Source: Branchiostoma lanceolatum (Eukaryota > Chordata > Leptocardii > Amphioxiformes > Branchiostomatidae). Taken from it: 64,000 bases of DNA. Made by a program: the position numbers and the translations under genes. Positions 1-12,441 of the stretch are shown piece after piece (the stretch's first letter is position 1; each line of letters starts with the position of its first letter). Under the pieces are notes generated by a model. It was not told the DNA's origin. It did no database searches and was given only the letters and a program-made list of their open reading frames with translations. The stretch lies in NCBI RefSeq assembly GCF_035083965.1, contig NC_089724.1, positions 11,216,910-11,280,909 of the forward strand. Direction: 5' to 3'.

Positions 1-628
1 TCACCGATGTCTAGACTATATGTTGTTGATAAACTATCTGTTCATTTCTCGTTGTTTAAGTCCGTGCAAGGGTGGTTTGGGTCCTTATTCTGACGAGAAC
101 ATTTGTGTTGGGAGGGGGGCACTATGATTCTGCTGCACAAGATTTTCTCGAACACTACAATTTCCAGAGTCTCAAAAAAAGGTTATATAAATGATTTTCT
201 AGAGATCCCCAATTGCATATAGGCCAAAGGAAACACTGTTTGGGTTTTTGGTAGCGTTACATGATTCATGCGATCCCTACTGCACAAATTATTTGTTTTG
301 TTGTCACAGCAGTGTTTTCCAGCAGTGTTGTGCAGTCTTCTCCAGCCTAGTACTAGTAGAACTTAGTAGAAGATTCAAAATCATTCATCTATCTATCTTG
401 TTCTGTATCTCTATGTATGGTTACCTCTGCAGCTTTGTAGTACAAATTGTGTTGGTCCAGTGCATACCACTCAACATAAGAATGATCAGATTATGTATAT
501 ACAAATTTGTAAACCTGGAAAATTCGGGAAGGCGTGTCATATCATAGTTGTAACAAAGAAGTGTGTGTTAAAACTTAATCTTACTTTAACCTAGATTGTG
601 CAACATCATATAGATTTGGTAACTACGT

Positions 629-1128
629 CAGGCCTCGAAATTAACTTTTTTCCCTACTGTCCCAGCATTGTCCCGAAAATAAATCTCTAGTGTCCCGAAA
701 TGAGGATGGACTGTCCCAACCCTGTTTTGGGGAAGACTGTATTACAACAACAACAACAAAGCTCAGTCAGAGTACATTATAGCTGTGTAAGCAAATTGTC
801 AATTGAAAAAAACTCAAAATCAACTAAAATTCTTGTCTATTCTTTTATTAGACAACAACAAAGACAAACCAAACATTCTTTCTCAAGTCTCTGTCTGTCT
901 TGCTGTACCATATATATAGTAACACGTGGAAGGTGTGAAGAACAAAAATGTATTTTTTTTCAAATTGTCTTTGTTAAACTTAAACATTTGTATATTGTAT
1001 TGATAGTACTGCAGGACCACTTGATTATTTTGCTACTGTCCCAAAAATGTCCCGAAGTGATTTTTCAGTTGTCCCAGCCTAAATTTTAGTGGCCCCGGGA
1101 CATAGGGACATAGTTAAATCGAGCCCTG
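629..1128. mobile_element. hAT-like non-autonomous DNA element
   Basis: A 500-bp unit starts CAGGCCTCGAAATTAAC and ends GTTAAATCGAGCCCTG, so the ends are imperfect inverted repeats of the CAGGGCTCGA type common in hAT elements. Both ends continue into TGTCCC-rich sequence in inverted orientation. TACGT lies directly outside each end (624-628 and 1129-1133), a candidate target duplication shorter than the usual 8 bp. It carries no transposase frame, so it is a miniature element upstream of the first ARL1 exon in the window. Confidence 0.6.
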
Positions 1129-1300
1129 TACGTGAAACCCTTTATTATCAATGCTTACTAGTAGTTGTATGCAGGAGTTGCTAAATAGGTCAGTCCTAGA
1201 CAGCTAACTTATAGGAAGGAGCTTGAGGTTTAATAGAGAACCCCTTGCTTATACTAGATATAGTATATACTTTTCTCACCTATCATGTCCATCCCCACAG

Positions 1301-3067
<1,767 letters not shown>

Positions 3068-4495
3068 TATGATGGCCTTGGTTGCCATGGAAACCATTCA
3101 CCATGGCAACAAGAGTTCAAGGACACTCCAACATTGTGTTATCTATTTCTCCTGAATTACCATGGCAAAATAGTGTTAGGATATTGTCAATCCATATATT
3201 TGATGAAGTGAAATATTGGGTCGGGTGATAAGTGAACTGCTGTACATTATTTCTCAGCCCACATCCGTTTTATATTCTATCCCTTGAAGTTCCGACTTTT
3301 GATATTTACCGGTTTGCAGACCCTAGATGTGTCGTGTCATATTGTAATGGAAGTTGAAACTGCCTTTTTAACATACATGTAGGTACCAAGGCTTCATTTC
3401 ATGCCTGCTCGCCTATTTCATTCATCCTGGAATCCCAAATTGGTCTGGACTTAGACAGTGAACAATATATAGGGTGTATGTTACATGTGTATATGGGCAG
3501 TTTAAACAATAACTTGCTGTCTCCAGCACCCAGGGAATACTGACAGTCTAGAACTTTCTTTCATCACCTGATCCAAATTTACCACTGGACTTGAGACACA
3601 ATTTCCCTCACTTTGTCTTAACCATGTTACTTATTAGATGTTTGAGGTTGTATGCCTTTTTTCCATACTTTTTACCAGCTTTTCCTCTACATGTATACTA
3701 TTATCACACTGTGTTAAATGGGTTTACTGGATATGTATAGTGTGTAACAAGTTGTTTAGATACTTTTCCAGATATATGTGCTGAATATGACAACATTGAC
3801 ACAGTATGAAACTTTAAGTGAAGGTACATGCTGAAAGTGCCAGGTTCCAAAAACTTTTACAAAAAAGGAGGAAAATAATGAAGAGATGTGTATATTTGGA
3901 AATAATGTACTCTTGTATACAAAGATGTAATGTAGGGTTAGAATCGCACCTGTAGTTCTTAGCTAGTCTCTTTTTTTATTCTTCACTGGGGTTAAACGGT
4001 ATAGAAAATCCTTGTGATTTTTGGTGGCGATGTATTTTTTTCAATGGATGAAGCAGCTATTAATTGATATTGTTCTTCCACTATATGCTGTGTTAGAGTA
4101 TGTCTTCTCACCTGACAATGCCAACTGTGCTTTTATTTCAACATGATCCCAAGCACATTATGTGAAATAGAGCATTAGTATCACAGTGTATATCAACTTG
4201 TGTTTACTGGGATGAAGATAATCACAGCATACATAATGTATCTACTTGTCTAGGATATGATTGTGAGCAACTAAGTGTACAAATAGTTTCATAAATGTCT
4301 GATTTATGAGTATGATGTCATCCTGAGTCTCCTTTAGGTTTTATTATTAGACTATTTGTTTTGCCATTTTGTAAAAATAGTTGTATTTCTTTTGGTGCAG
4401 TGTTTGTTTTCAATGGCTTGTATTTGTTATATTCTAAAAACAACGAAAACAAGAGCAATAATGTAAATGGTGAATAAACTTTAACCTGTCTCAAA
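3068..4495 (+). other. ARL1 3' untranslated region
   Basis: AT-rich sequence with no sustained coding frame follows the ARL1 stop. The best polyadenylation signal is AATAAA at 4473-4478, placing the cleavage site near 4490-4500. I see no other gene here. Confidence 0.6.
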
Positions 4496-4884
4496 GATTG
4501 TTTCCTCGTGATGGTAACCCTGACCCACACAACATTCTCAAGTCAATGCCTTTATTTTGCTTCGAATGCTTGTTCGGCCACACGGCCGCTTTTCAACAAG
4601 GAGAGGAGGACTCACGGTAAGATAATGTACAAAAAAAGAAACGTTTTGTCATGTACTACATCAATGCAGTCATGAATAATAAGTCTATGAATTAAAACTT
4701 CAAAACTCCTCTGTCTAAACATACTAAATGTAGCAGTGGGCATAATATGAGCCACACAAACGTTCTAGTTCTTTCTGAATCTCAAAGATACTGACTTATC
4801 AGTGTTCCTAATCATGACAAATGTGAATCAACATCTGAATTCTACTATCCATAACCTCTTTAGGAAGGCGTGATAGAGGGTGAT

Positions 4885-5577
4885 CCAACAGCACTTATTT
4901 CGACTCCCGTTTCTCTTTGCCGTGTTCTAGTTTGACTATACTTGTCCTCCCCCGATCGCGACTTTGCTAGCCTCATTAGCAGGCTCCACACATCTGTCTC
5001 TTCTTCTGGCTTTGCTATTACACTCGGTTTCTGTTACACTCGGTTTCTATAGCTATTGTACCCGGGTCGTTGTTAAGAAGGTTGGAAACAACGAACCGAG
5101 TGTAATAAAACTGGTACGCCATCAGAAAAAAAGTCAGACTCGGAGAGCCTACTATATTAAAGTACGCTACGGCTTTGCCGTCTTCTAGTTCGACCCCACT
5201 TCTTCCTCCCCCGACTTTGTCGTCTTCTAGTCCCCGACACGTCTTCCTCCTCTCAGACTTTGCCCTATTCTAGTTCAACTCCACTTATTCTTGTTTGAGT
5301 CCACATCTTCCTTCCCCGACTTTGTCTTATTCTTGTTTGAGTCCACATCTTCCTTCCCCGACTTTGTCCTGTTCTTGTTTGAGTCCACATCTTCCTTCCC
5401 CGACTTTGTCCTGTTCTTGTTTGAGTCCACATCTTCCTTCCCCGACTTTGTCCTGTTCTTGTTTGAGTCCACATCTTCCTTCCCCGACTTTGTCTTATTC
5501 TTGTTCGACTCCATTTCTTCCTCCCCCGACTTTGTCTTATTCTTGTTCGACTCCATTTCTTCCTCCCCCGATTTGTT
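4885..5577. repeat. 42-bp tandem array beside the 3' end of the gene at 5578
   Basis: From about 5290 to 5577 a 42-bp unit (core GAGTCCACATCTTCC, then CCCCGACTTTGTC) repeats about seven times, nearly perfectly in the middle. Looser copies extend left to about 4890. About 200 bp near 4970-5170, with an inverted pair around ACTCGGTTT, interrupts the loose part. Because 42 is divisible by three, several frames stay open through the array on both strands; these are by-products, not genes. The array starts directly after the stop codon of the minus-strand gene at 5578, so it may be its 3' UTR. Confidence 0.85.
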
Positions 5578-7173
5578 CTAGCCCTCTATTTCCAACCCTT
5601 CCATCAGCTGCTTCTGTCGTTTCACGAGTTTCTTGTAAGTTTCATTCACGTGGGTTTCCAGGTCCAGGAGCATTTGGTTTAGGTGAGTGGTGTCCTCCTC
5701 CAATGTGCCTGAATTGCTCCACAGGTCAAAGTCTCCGTCCCTGTAGTTCTTCAGGGCAGCAACTACAAAACCCCTATCCTCCCACTTGGCCACAATAAAT
5801 GTCTGGTAATTCACATGGAACACAAAATTTCGGAAGAGCTCTGAGTTCTTCTCGCTGTCGTCGATGAGATGCGCGTTGTTACGCACGATTTCTTCTGCCT
5901 GCAAGTCCAGCGGGTGGATGTTGTACAGCAAGAACCGGCGCCACCTTGTCAACATGCTTCGTCCTCGATTTTCGGCACTAGGGTCATCCCGCCATCTTTC
6001 AAACCAGCCTTTTTTCTGCCATTCTTCCCTGGCATCCTCCAGATACGTTTTAAGGCCTAGGTCGCTATAGTCTTTTTTCGTTTTTTCATTATTCGAAAGG
6101 ACTTTTTCGTATGTCTTGCGAGTGGCCAGTCTGTTACCATACAGGGGGCCGTACAGTTTGGCCAGCTGATCGTTTACGTGTGCCAGTTGGTTTCTTCTGG
6201 TCTCCGCCTTCCTCACTCTCCAGTCTACCCACAAGCCCAAAAGTGGGACAGACACATATCCTACCAGCGCCAGCAGGTCCCTCCAACCTCGTGCCTGTGA
6301 CAATGATAATAATAATCTTTATTTGCAAGTTCCTTCCCACATAGGCTGGATGTAGTAGTTTACAATGACATGGCAGGCCGCTAAAGTATCATTAGTACTT
6401 TTAGTGTTGCTAGTGAACAATGGCAGAAACAAAACAAAAAAAAACTATGCTATCACTAAATCTATCTTTTACATGTCTTTTCTGTTGTACGATGATGTCA
6501 GTATATAGAAGGTCTATATACAAATGATTTGTCTTGTACTAGCTGTTATGATTGTGTTTTGATCTACATTCGGGGTACTGAACATACGACAGTGCTTTCA
6601 TTGTCGAAAACTTCATACCAGTGAATATCAAAAGGCCGCATACTGGATAGAGATCAAACTTTTATCTTATGCCTTCAAATATATTTTCTGTCGACGTTCC
6701 GAGTCCATACCAATATTTTTCAGTAATTTCTTCATGTACGACAGTAGGCAATCATCTAGTGAAGAGAATACTGACGAAAATTTGTGACATTACTACCCCT
6801 ACACAGACTGTGTCTGATGAAAGACATGGTACAGATATTGACTGTTTCTTTCATTGTCGCTACCTCGACTAAATGACGTTGCATTCCGCCATTGTTAGCT
6901 CCTGTATGCCCCAAACTGAACAGATCTAGAACTGGTCTTCAGCCTTGCAAACTTGAGTAATGTCAGAATAGCCCGTCAGAGCCCTACCTGTTCAGGAGCA
7001 ATGGTCGGGACTGTTAGCTGGGGCCGCCTCGGTACAAAATGACTGCTTCCGGTGAATTCGAACAAGGAGCGGTTGGGTACAAATTGCAGAGCTCTGCAAT
7101 GCCCCGACACCGCCCATCCTCTTGTAGCCGTCTGCCTAAACTGGCCCCTCAGTGCTGCCATCAACTGTGCCAT
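5578..7173 (-). CDS. Predicted mitochondrial single-helix membrane protein, function unknown
   Basis: Two coding exons read on the minus strand: 7173 to 6988 (62 codons, ending CAG before GTAGGG) and 6294 to 5578 (238 codons plus stop), joined in phase 0 after the acceptor at 6295; 300 aa in all. Exon 1 is Arg-rich with almost no acidic residues (MAQLMAALRGQFRQTATRGW), like a mitochondrial presequence. Exon 2 opens with a hydrophobic helix at about residues 69-84, then a charged, helix-rich domain with LYGPLYG at about 109-115. Some bacterial hypothetical proteins have a similar helix followed by an LYGPL motif; that link is from memory and unproven. The exon 2 frame stays open to 6303 but has no ATG there, which supports the spliced model. 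It lies head-to-head with the TMEM86-like gene. Confidence 0.72.
6301..6560 (-). mobile_element. Probable LINE 3' tail in intron
   Basis: On the minus strand this ends in GCAAATAAAGATTATTATTATC, an AATAAA followed by an (ATT)n microsatellite, as at the ends of CR1/L2-type non-LTR elements. No reverse-transcriptase residues are left. The tail runs directly into the splice acceptor at 6295 of the gene at 5578-7173, so it may supply that acceptor's pyrimidine-rich tract. Confidence 0.45.
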
Positions 7174-8295
7174 GCTGACTTCTGTCCTTTTCGGGGAAAA
7201 AATAAAACGTCTTAGACTAACAATGGTCTCCGCCACAGGCGTGTACCTGACAAAGCACCAACAGAAAAATAATGGCGACCATGCTCTTTTCATTTTGACA
7301 GGTATGACTTCAGGTGCGCCGGTCTACTACGGTCAACAGCCAGTCTACTACCTACTCTTTAGTCGTCTACTAGTCTGTAATTATCATAAAGTGAAATAAC
7401 CTACCAATTTGGGCAGTTTCTCTGTGGATGCTGCTCCCGTTCTCGAGAAAGCTCGGGACTTGCTGACGTTACAGGGGCTCACACAGGTGGCGTTCGCCTG
7501 ACGAATGCCTGGGGCAAATTGATACCTTTTGGGCGTAGTTGCTTGTGACCTCACCTTTCGTTTTTGCCCGCGCCTTTAGAATTCTTTTGTTTTATACCCG
7601 TGAACGCGTAACGCTTGACAGACCAAGACCTGCGTAGTCATGCCAGGCTCAGCATCAGTATAGTTCTGACAGCACTAAATTGTCCTTCGAACTTCAGTAG
7701 ACAGAGTATAGGGGCAAGGGCAAACAAACAAGGACACATAGAAGGCAAGATAACACAGGCACAAGGAGCGCTAATTAGTAAACCAACAATCACGTCGGAG
7801 AAGTTCTGATTGTGTAAAACAAAAAACAAGTATTATAAAGTTACATTGCCCAGCCATTGCTCTTGGTATCATTCAATTTCAAGTCAAGTTCATGTATCAG
7901 CGTTGCTCATGTCTGACCCTCTTTGTATAACGTGATTCTTTACATCTACGATCGTTTACACTCAGTAAGTTTCTCCATTCGACTTGGTAGAGTACGATAT
8001 TCTCTCGACCAAATTTTTCTAACGCATTCGTTTAGTTTTAACATTTTTCTTCCTATTTATCCACATTGAGACAGAACTATCGGAAAGGTCTGGCCTCCAC
8101 ATCACCACCTAGCCTTCGACAATCCCGACGGACCCGTCCCCCTTGAAACAATGGTTCATTCCTCCAACCCTTAACCTTTCTACAAACAGGTGAGGTCAGA
8201 GGCTCCTAAGAGTCTGAGAGCGGCTTGTTTTAGATCTGCTCTGTTTCACGGACCTTCAGCTCAGATAAGAACAGGATAGCGGTGCCTGGTGTAGA
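7174..8295. promoter_or_regulatory. Shared upstream region of two divergent genes
   Basis: The minus-strand gene starts at 7173 and the TMEM86-like gene at 8296, leaving about 1.1 kb that must hold both promoters unless each has further 5' exons. I see no clear TATA box or conserved coding frame. Calling it regulatory rests on gene layout only. Confidence 0.4.
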
Positions 8296-10436
8296 ATGAA
8301 GACCCTGTTACTGTTCTTTGCTGCACTAGTCGTGTACTTACTATTTGGTGTTCCCGAGTTGCCTCTAGACTCGGCCAAAGGCTTCGTCAAATGTCTTCCG
8401 GTTGCTGCTCTGGGCGTATTCGTACAGGTGAGACGGTTTTTCGTCACAATGTCAGATGATGCATGATGATAAGAACACATTTCAGGTAGAGTTCTCCATA
8501 GCATGTTTATTTTCTCACTTGACTTCAGTGTCTGTGTTTCTGTACAAAAGTCTGAGTAGGCTGTTGCACTATTGTACATAGCTTGAAGTAGAGTAGAGTA
8601 CGAGTACAGGAGATTTACATGTGGCACAACATTGCCTGTTCTCTGCCCGGAATTCGACGCACTATGTCTGTAATTCAAACCCCAGGCCGTACCGCGCGAT
8701 ATAGACATCACAGGTTGTCAACCATTTTAAGATAAGCATCATGCAGCACCGTTCAACACAGCAATCTGTAGCCATACATGTACATAATTTAGCACGTACT
8801 ACCGGTGCCGTGGTTCTCTTTGTGAACTTAGAACCCTGTGGTCTCGATAGACATCGTGTTCATAGAGACGTTGCACGCGCCTTGCACCAACCATGTCAAC
8901 CATTGCATGTCACTCAGGGCCACTAATCAGTACCTTGAAAGATTCCTGGGGGATTATAGCGGCGCGTCCGAGTGGTCCCCAGACGTGACTAGAGCTAGTT
9001 TGGGTAACTTCTAACGTCAATATGGCTCTCCGCTTTACCTTAGTTTAAGCACTATAACCGGAAGGGAGAGAGTACTGAGTACTATTGATGGATGTATCAC
9101 ACCTGTAACGGGAATGCTTACGAACATTTCTGAAAGCTACTGTCGATAATCTAAAATTTTGACATTGGCGCATGCTCAGGAAGTTATAGTGGTAGTGGCA
9201 ACGTGCACTCTAATACTGTACTCCAGATAAATATTTATCATCATGTATGTTTTGTCGGTGCAGACTTACATGTAGATCTGTCATTCTGTGCTATCTTGGA
9301 CATACTACACTCATTCTCCATTTTCTTTTCACAGATCTTCTTTCTCACGTTCATTCTGACTGAATAAGTTGTGTTTGCTCTCGACATGACAGCATTTTAG
9401 TTCGTGTTTACTTAGACACAACAAAATGTACGTTGTCAACGCAAATGCCAATTTCACAGAGGAAGACTTTTTGTTGTGGATGTTATATTTCTCACTTGTT
9501 GTCTTGTTTGTTTGAAGGTGGAGCAAAAGTGCGGTCCCACTTACGCGCGCCTCCTGGCGGTCGGCTTGTTCACGTCAGCTCTGGGTGACTACTGCATGTA
9601 CTGGGCGCACACACCAGAATGGTTCTTGTATGGTAAGGCCAATTAAGACAAAATTAAAACTAATGAAAACAAATGGATGCAATACACCCTCTACATATAT
9701 TTCCAACCCACAGTGATTGTACATGTAGGTATGTGTGCGTAAATCATACACGTTAGAAATATCAAAGAAAATTGATATCTGATGCTCCACCACTTTCTTG
9801 TAAAATGGAAGGAAGCAAATTTTTTTCTGACCATTGTTTTAGTTTGTACAATTTGTTTATACTAGAAAACAATAGTAAATGAGTAAACGAAAACAATAGT
9901 AGATGGGTAACCTGTAACCCTAGATATGAACAAAGGTCCCAAGGATAGATTGATTTTTTTTCACGCAATGTAAAGAATAGAGCTCTAACAAATAGTTCTC
10001 TTGGATCCCTCCCATAGGTGCCATCGCGTTCTCCGTCACCCATCTTCTCTACTCCTTCGCGTTCGGCCTGAGACACCTGACGATCGACCCCCTGGCGTGC
10101 GTCACCATGGTGATAGCTTGTGTGTCGTACGGATACCTCCTCCCGGGGTTGAGGGGCCAGCAGACGACGGTAGCCGCGATCTACGTGGTCCTGATCTCCT
10201 CCATGATGCTGTCGGCTGCGGCGCGGCTACGTCAGGCGCCGACCTTACCTCGTCTGTGCGCGTGCGCAGGCGCCGTTCTGTTCGCCATCTCTGATCTGAT
10301 CCTGGCCGTGGACATGTTCCGCACCCCCCTCCCCTACCCCCGGGTCTCCAACATGGCCACGTACTTCACCTCACAGCTCCTCATAGCACTGTCCGTGAGG
10401 GAAGGTCGGGCGGAAATAAGGAAGAAAAAGGATTAG
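8296..10436 (+). CDS. TMEM86/YhhN-family lysoplasmalogenase-like membrane protein
   Basis: Family members are multi-pass membrane enzymes; TMEM86 proteins hydrolyse the vinyl-ether bond of lysoplasmalogens at the ER (family knowledge). Exons 8296-8427, 9518-9632 and 10018-10436 total 666 nt, so 221 aa, a normal length. Exon 1 begins with a hydrophobic helix (MKTLLLFFAALVVYLLFG). Exon 2 carries the conserved Gly-Asp in SALGDYCMYW (about residues 64-73). Exon 3 adds several membrane helices and the late Ser-Asp in FAISDLILAVDMF. The tail is basic (AEIRKKKD), fitting ER retention. Junctions are phase 0 and phase 1 and keep the frame. TMEM86A versus TMEM86B cannot be assigned, and catalysis is not shown by sequence alone. 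Confidence 0.88.
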
Positions 10437-11976
10437 AAATAGGACTCGAAACAGCTATAAGAATTCATTGCATGTATTTTTTATGACCGATGCAAAAGCT
10501 TTCAATGTGTGAGATATTATCTCGACCAAGGACATTCTTATGTCGTTGTCTAGACTAAGTATCAAAAAGCAGTTTAACCTCATCATTTGATCATTAGGCT
10601 AAGAGACCATATACCGGATTAGGAAATCATTTCAAGGTGAAACGGTTTTATGTTGCAAATGGTGGAAAATCTATGGTCGTTAAATTCTAATTCTAGATTT
10701 CACCTTTTTTCGGGATGGCAAGATGTTACTGCAGTTTTAAATGACGACGCAGCATGGCGCTTTTAACACATTCAAGAAGTTTTCAGAAAACACCATAAAA
10801 TGTCTGAATAAGTATAACAAGATATCATTGAAACTCGAATAATCAATTGATTTTATGGAGGGTGTTGCTTGGCATATGCATACACGGAGCGGTGTATAAG
10901 ATATCATATCTGTCACTGTGAATCACACGTCTGACGATCCTTGCATTGGTTCATCTTACATGCCTAGCCTGGGCGCCATCCTCAGTAGTTAGTTCACCGT
11001 CGGGGCTCCCCTTAATTACTATCTAGCCCCGGTAAACTAACTAGGATGCACCTAGGCTATTTATAGAATGGTAGGAGTATGGAAGTCCGGTAAACTATAA
11101 ACCTGGATGGCACCCAGCTGGCTATACTTCCCGCCAACCAACTTACACAATGCAATTGGAGCACGCGAACACGGTGAAGAACTACAAAGCTAGGATGGCA
11201 ACCAGACCGATACATGTAACGTTACATCCCCTCATATTCGTATACTTAGTGTAAGTGTGGTGAAAATGTAAGTGAAAACTAAATAGACATTGTGAATTGA
11301 TTTCTTTAGCCAACCTGTATTATTGCAAAGTAGTCTTACAAGGATGTGTCCTGAGGCAGGACGTTACTGTGCTGTTAAGACGTCACAGTGGTGAGACAGT
11401 TTCCTAATTTTGTGAGAATGACTAAACGCTAGGTGATTTATATCGGCAGGACACGAGTACGACGTCGTGCCAAGTCGTGCCCAAACCTGTCATACGTCAT
11501 CAACCTCAAATTAGCACACATCCGACTCATACTACCGGTTGTTCTATCTTTAGCACTTATAAAGATGTTAGAACAAAGATGATTTCAACCCCCTCGCCTT
11601 TCGGACGCATGCCTTCAACCTTGTTTGAATTAATCTTATCCAGCTCACCGCCAATCTAATAAATGTTCTCTTACAAATGATTCAGTGAAAATGGTGAAAA
11701 GTTAGTTTCTTGATAAGCTGATTTTGACTTCTCGGTGAAAGTGTTGTTTGTTAACATGTTGGTCACTGTATGTGACTTAAGTGATTTATCATTTGACTGT
11801 GTCGTTCATTGCGATCTCAATTTATTTGTAATTCTTCCAGTGTACGATGGAAATAACAAAGCAGCAAAGCATGCAGAAACATGCAATAGATTATCTAACC
11901 TTTCTAAGCACACAAACGCTACACATCTCAAGTTTCGACAGCCCGCAACCTAAATCTCTCCCCTCCACCATTCTGT
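10437..11976. other. Intergenic, no gene seen
   Basis: 3' region of the TMEM86-like gene followed by AT-rich intergenic DNA. Around 10970-11130 there are several forward and inverted copies of a GCCTGGGTGCCATCC-like motif, probably remains of a miniature element. Nothing else is supportable. Confidence 0.5.
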
Positions 11977-12441
11977 ATCTAACTCATTGGCTTGCCACGT
12001 GAACTTCTGAGTTTAGTCGCATTTACCAGCTGCTAGACTTCTGGGAAGTTTCCAGTTCCAGGTAAAGTACCTTCGAGAGAGTTATGTAAGATCGATCATG
12101 TAACGCTGACGCCCCCCCCCCCCCCCCCCCCCCAATATCTAACTCATCTGCACTTGGCTTGCCATGTGAACTTCTGAGTTTAGTCGCATTTACCAGCTGC
12201 TAGACTTCTGGGAAGTTTCCAGTTCCAGGTAAAGTACCGTCGAGAGAGTTATGTAAGATCGATCATGTAACGCTGACGACCCCCCCCCCCCCCCCCAAAT
12301 ATCTAACTCATCTGCACTTGGCTTGCATGCCACGTGAACTTCTGAGTTTAGTCGCATTTTATACCAGCTGCTAGACTTCTGGGAAGTTTCCAGTTCCAGG
12401 TAAAGTACTCGAGAGAGTTGTGTAAGATCATGTAACGCTGA
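11977..12441. repeat. Three tandem ~150-bp units joined by poly-C runs
   Basis: A unit of about 145-160 bp containing CTTCTGAGTTTAGTCGCATT and GGAAGTTTCCAGTTCCAGG occurs three times. The first two copies end in C-runs: 22 C at 12112-12133 and 17 C at 12280-12296. Copies differ by few bases, so the expansion looks young. No coding frame is credible. Confidence 0.88.

Noticed and set aside
5265-5581. Overlapping open frames on both strands with 14-residue repeats
   Set aside because: They come from the 42-bp tandem array, whose length is a multiple of three; several frames are open at once.
8256-8711. 151-codon minus-strand frame over the start of the TMEM86-like gene
   Set aside because: Antisense to a well-supported exon and intron; no domain or conserved composition.
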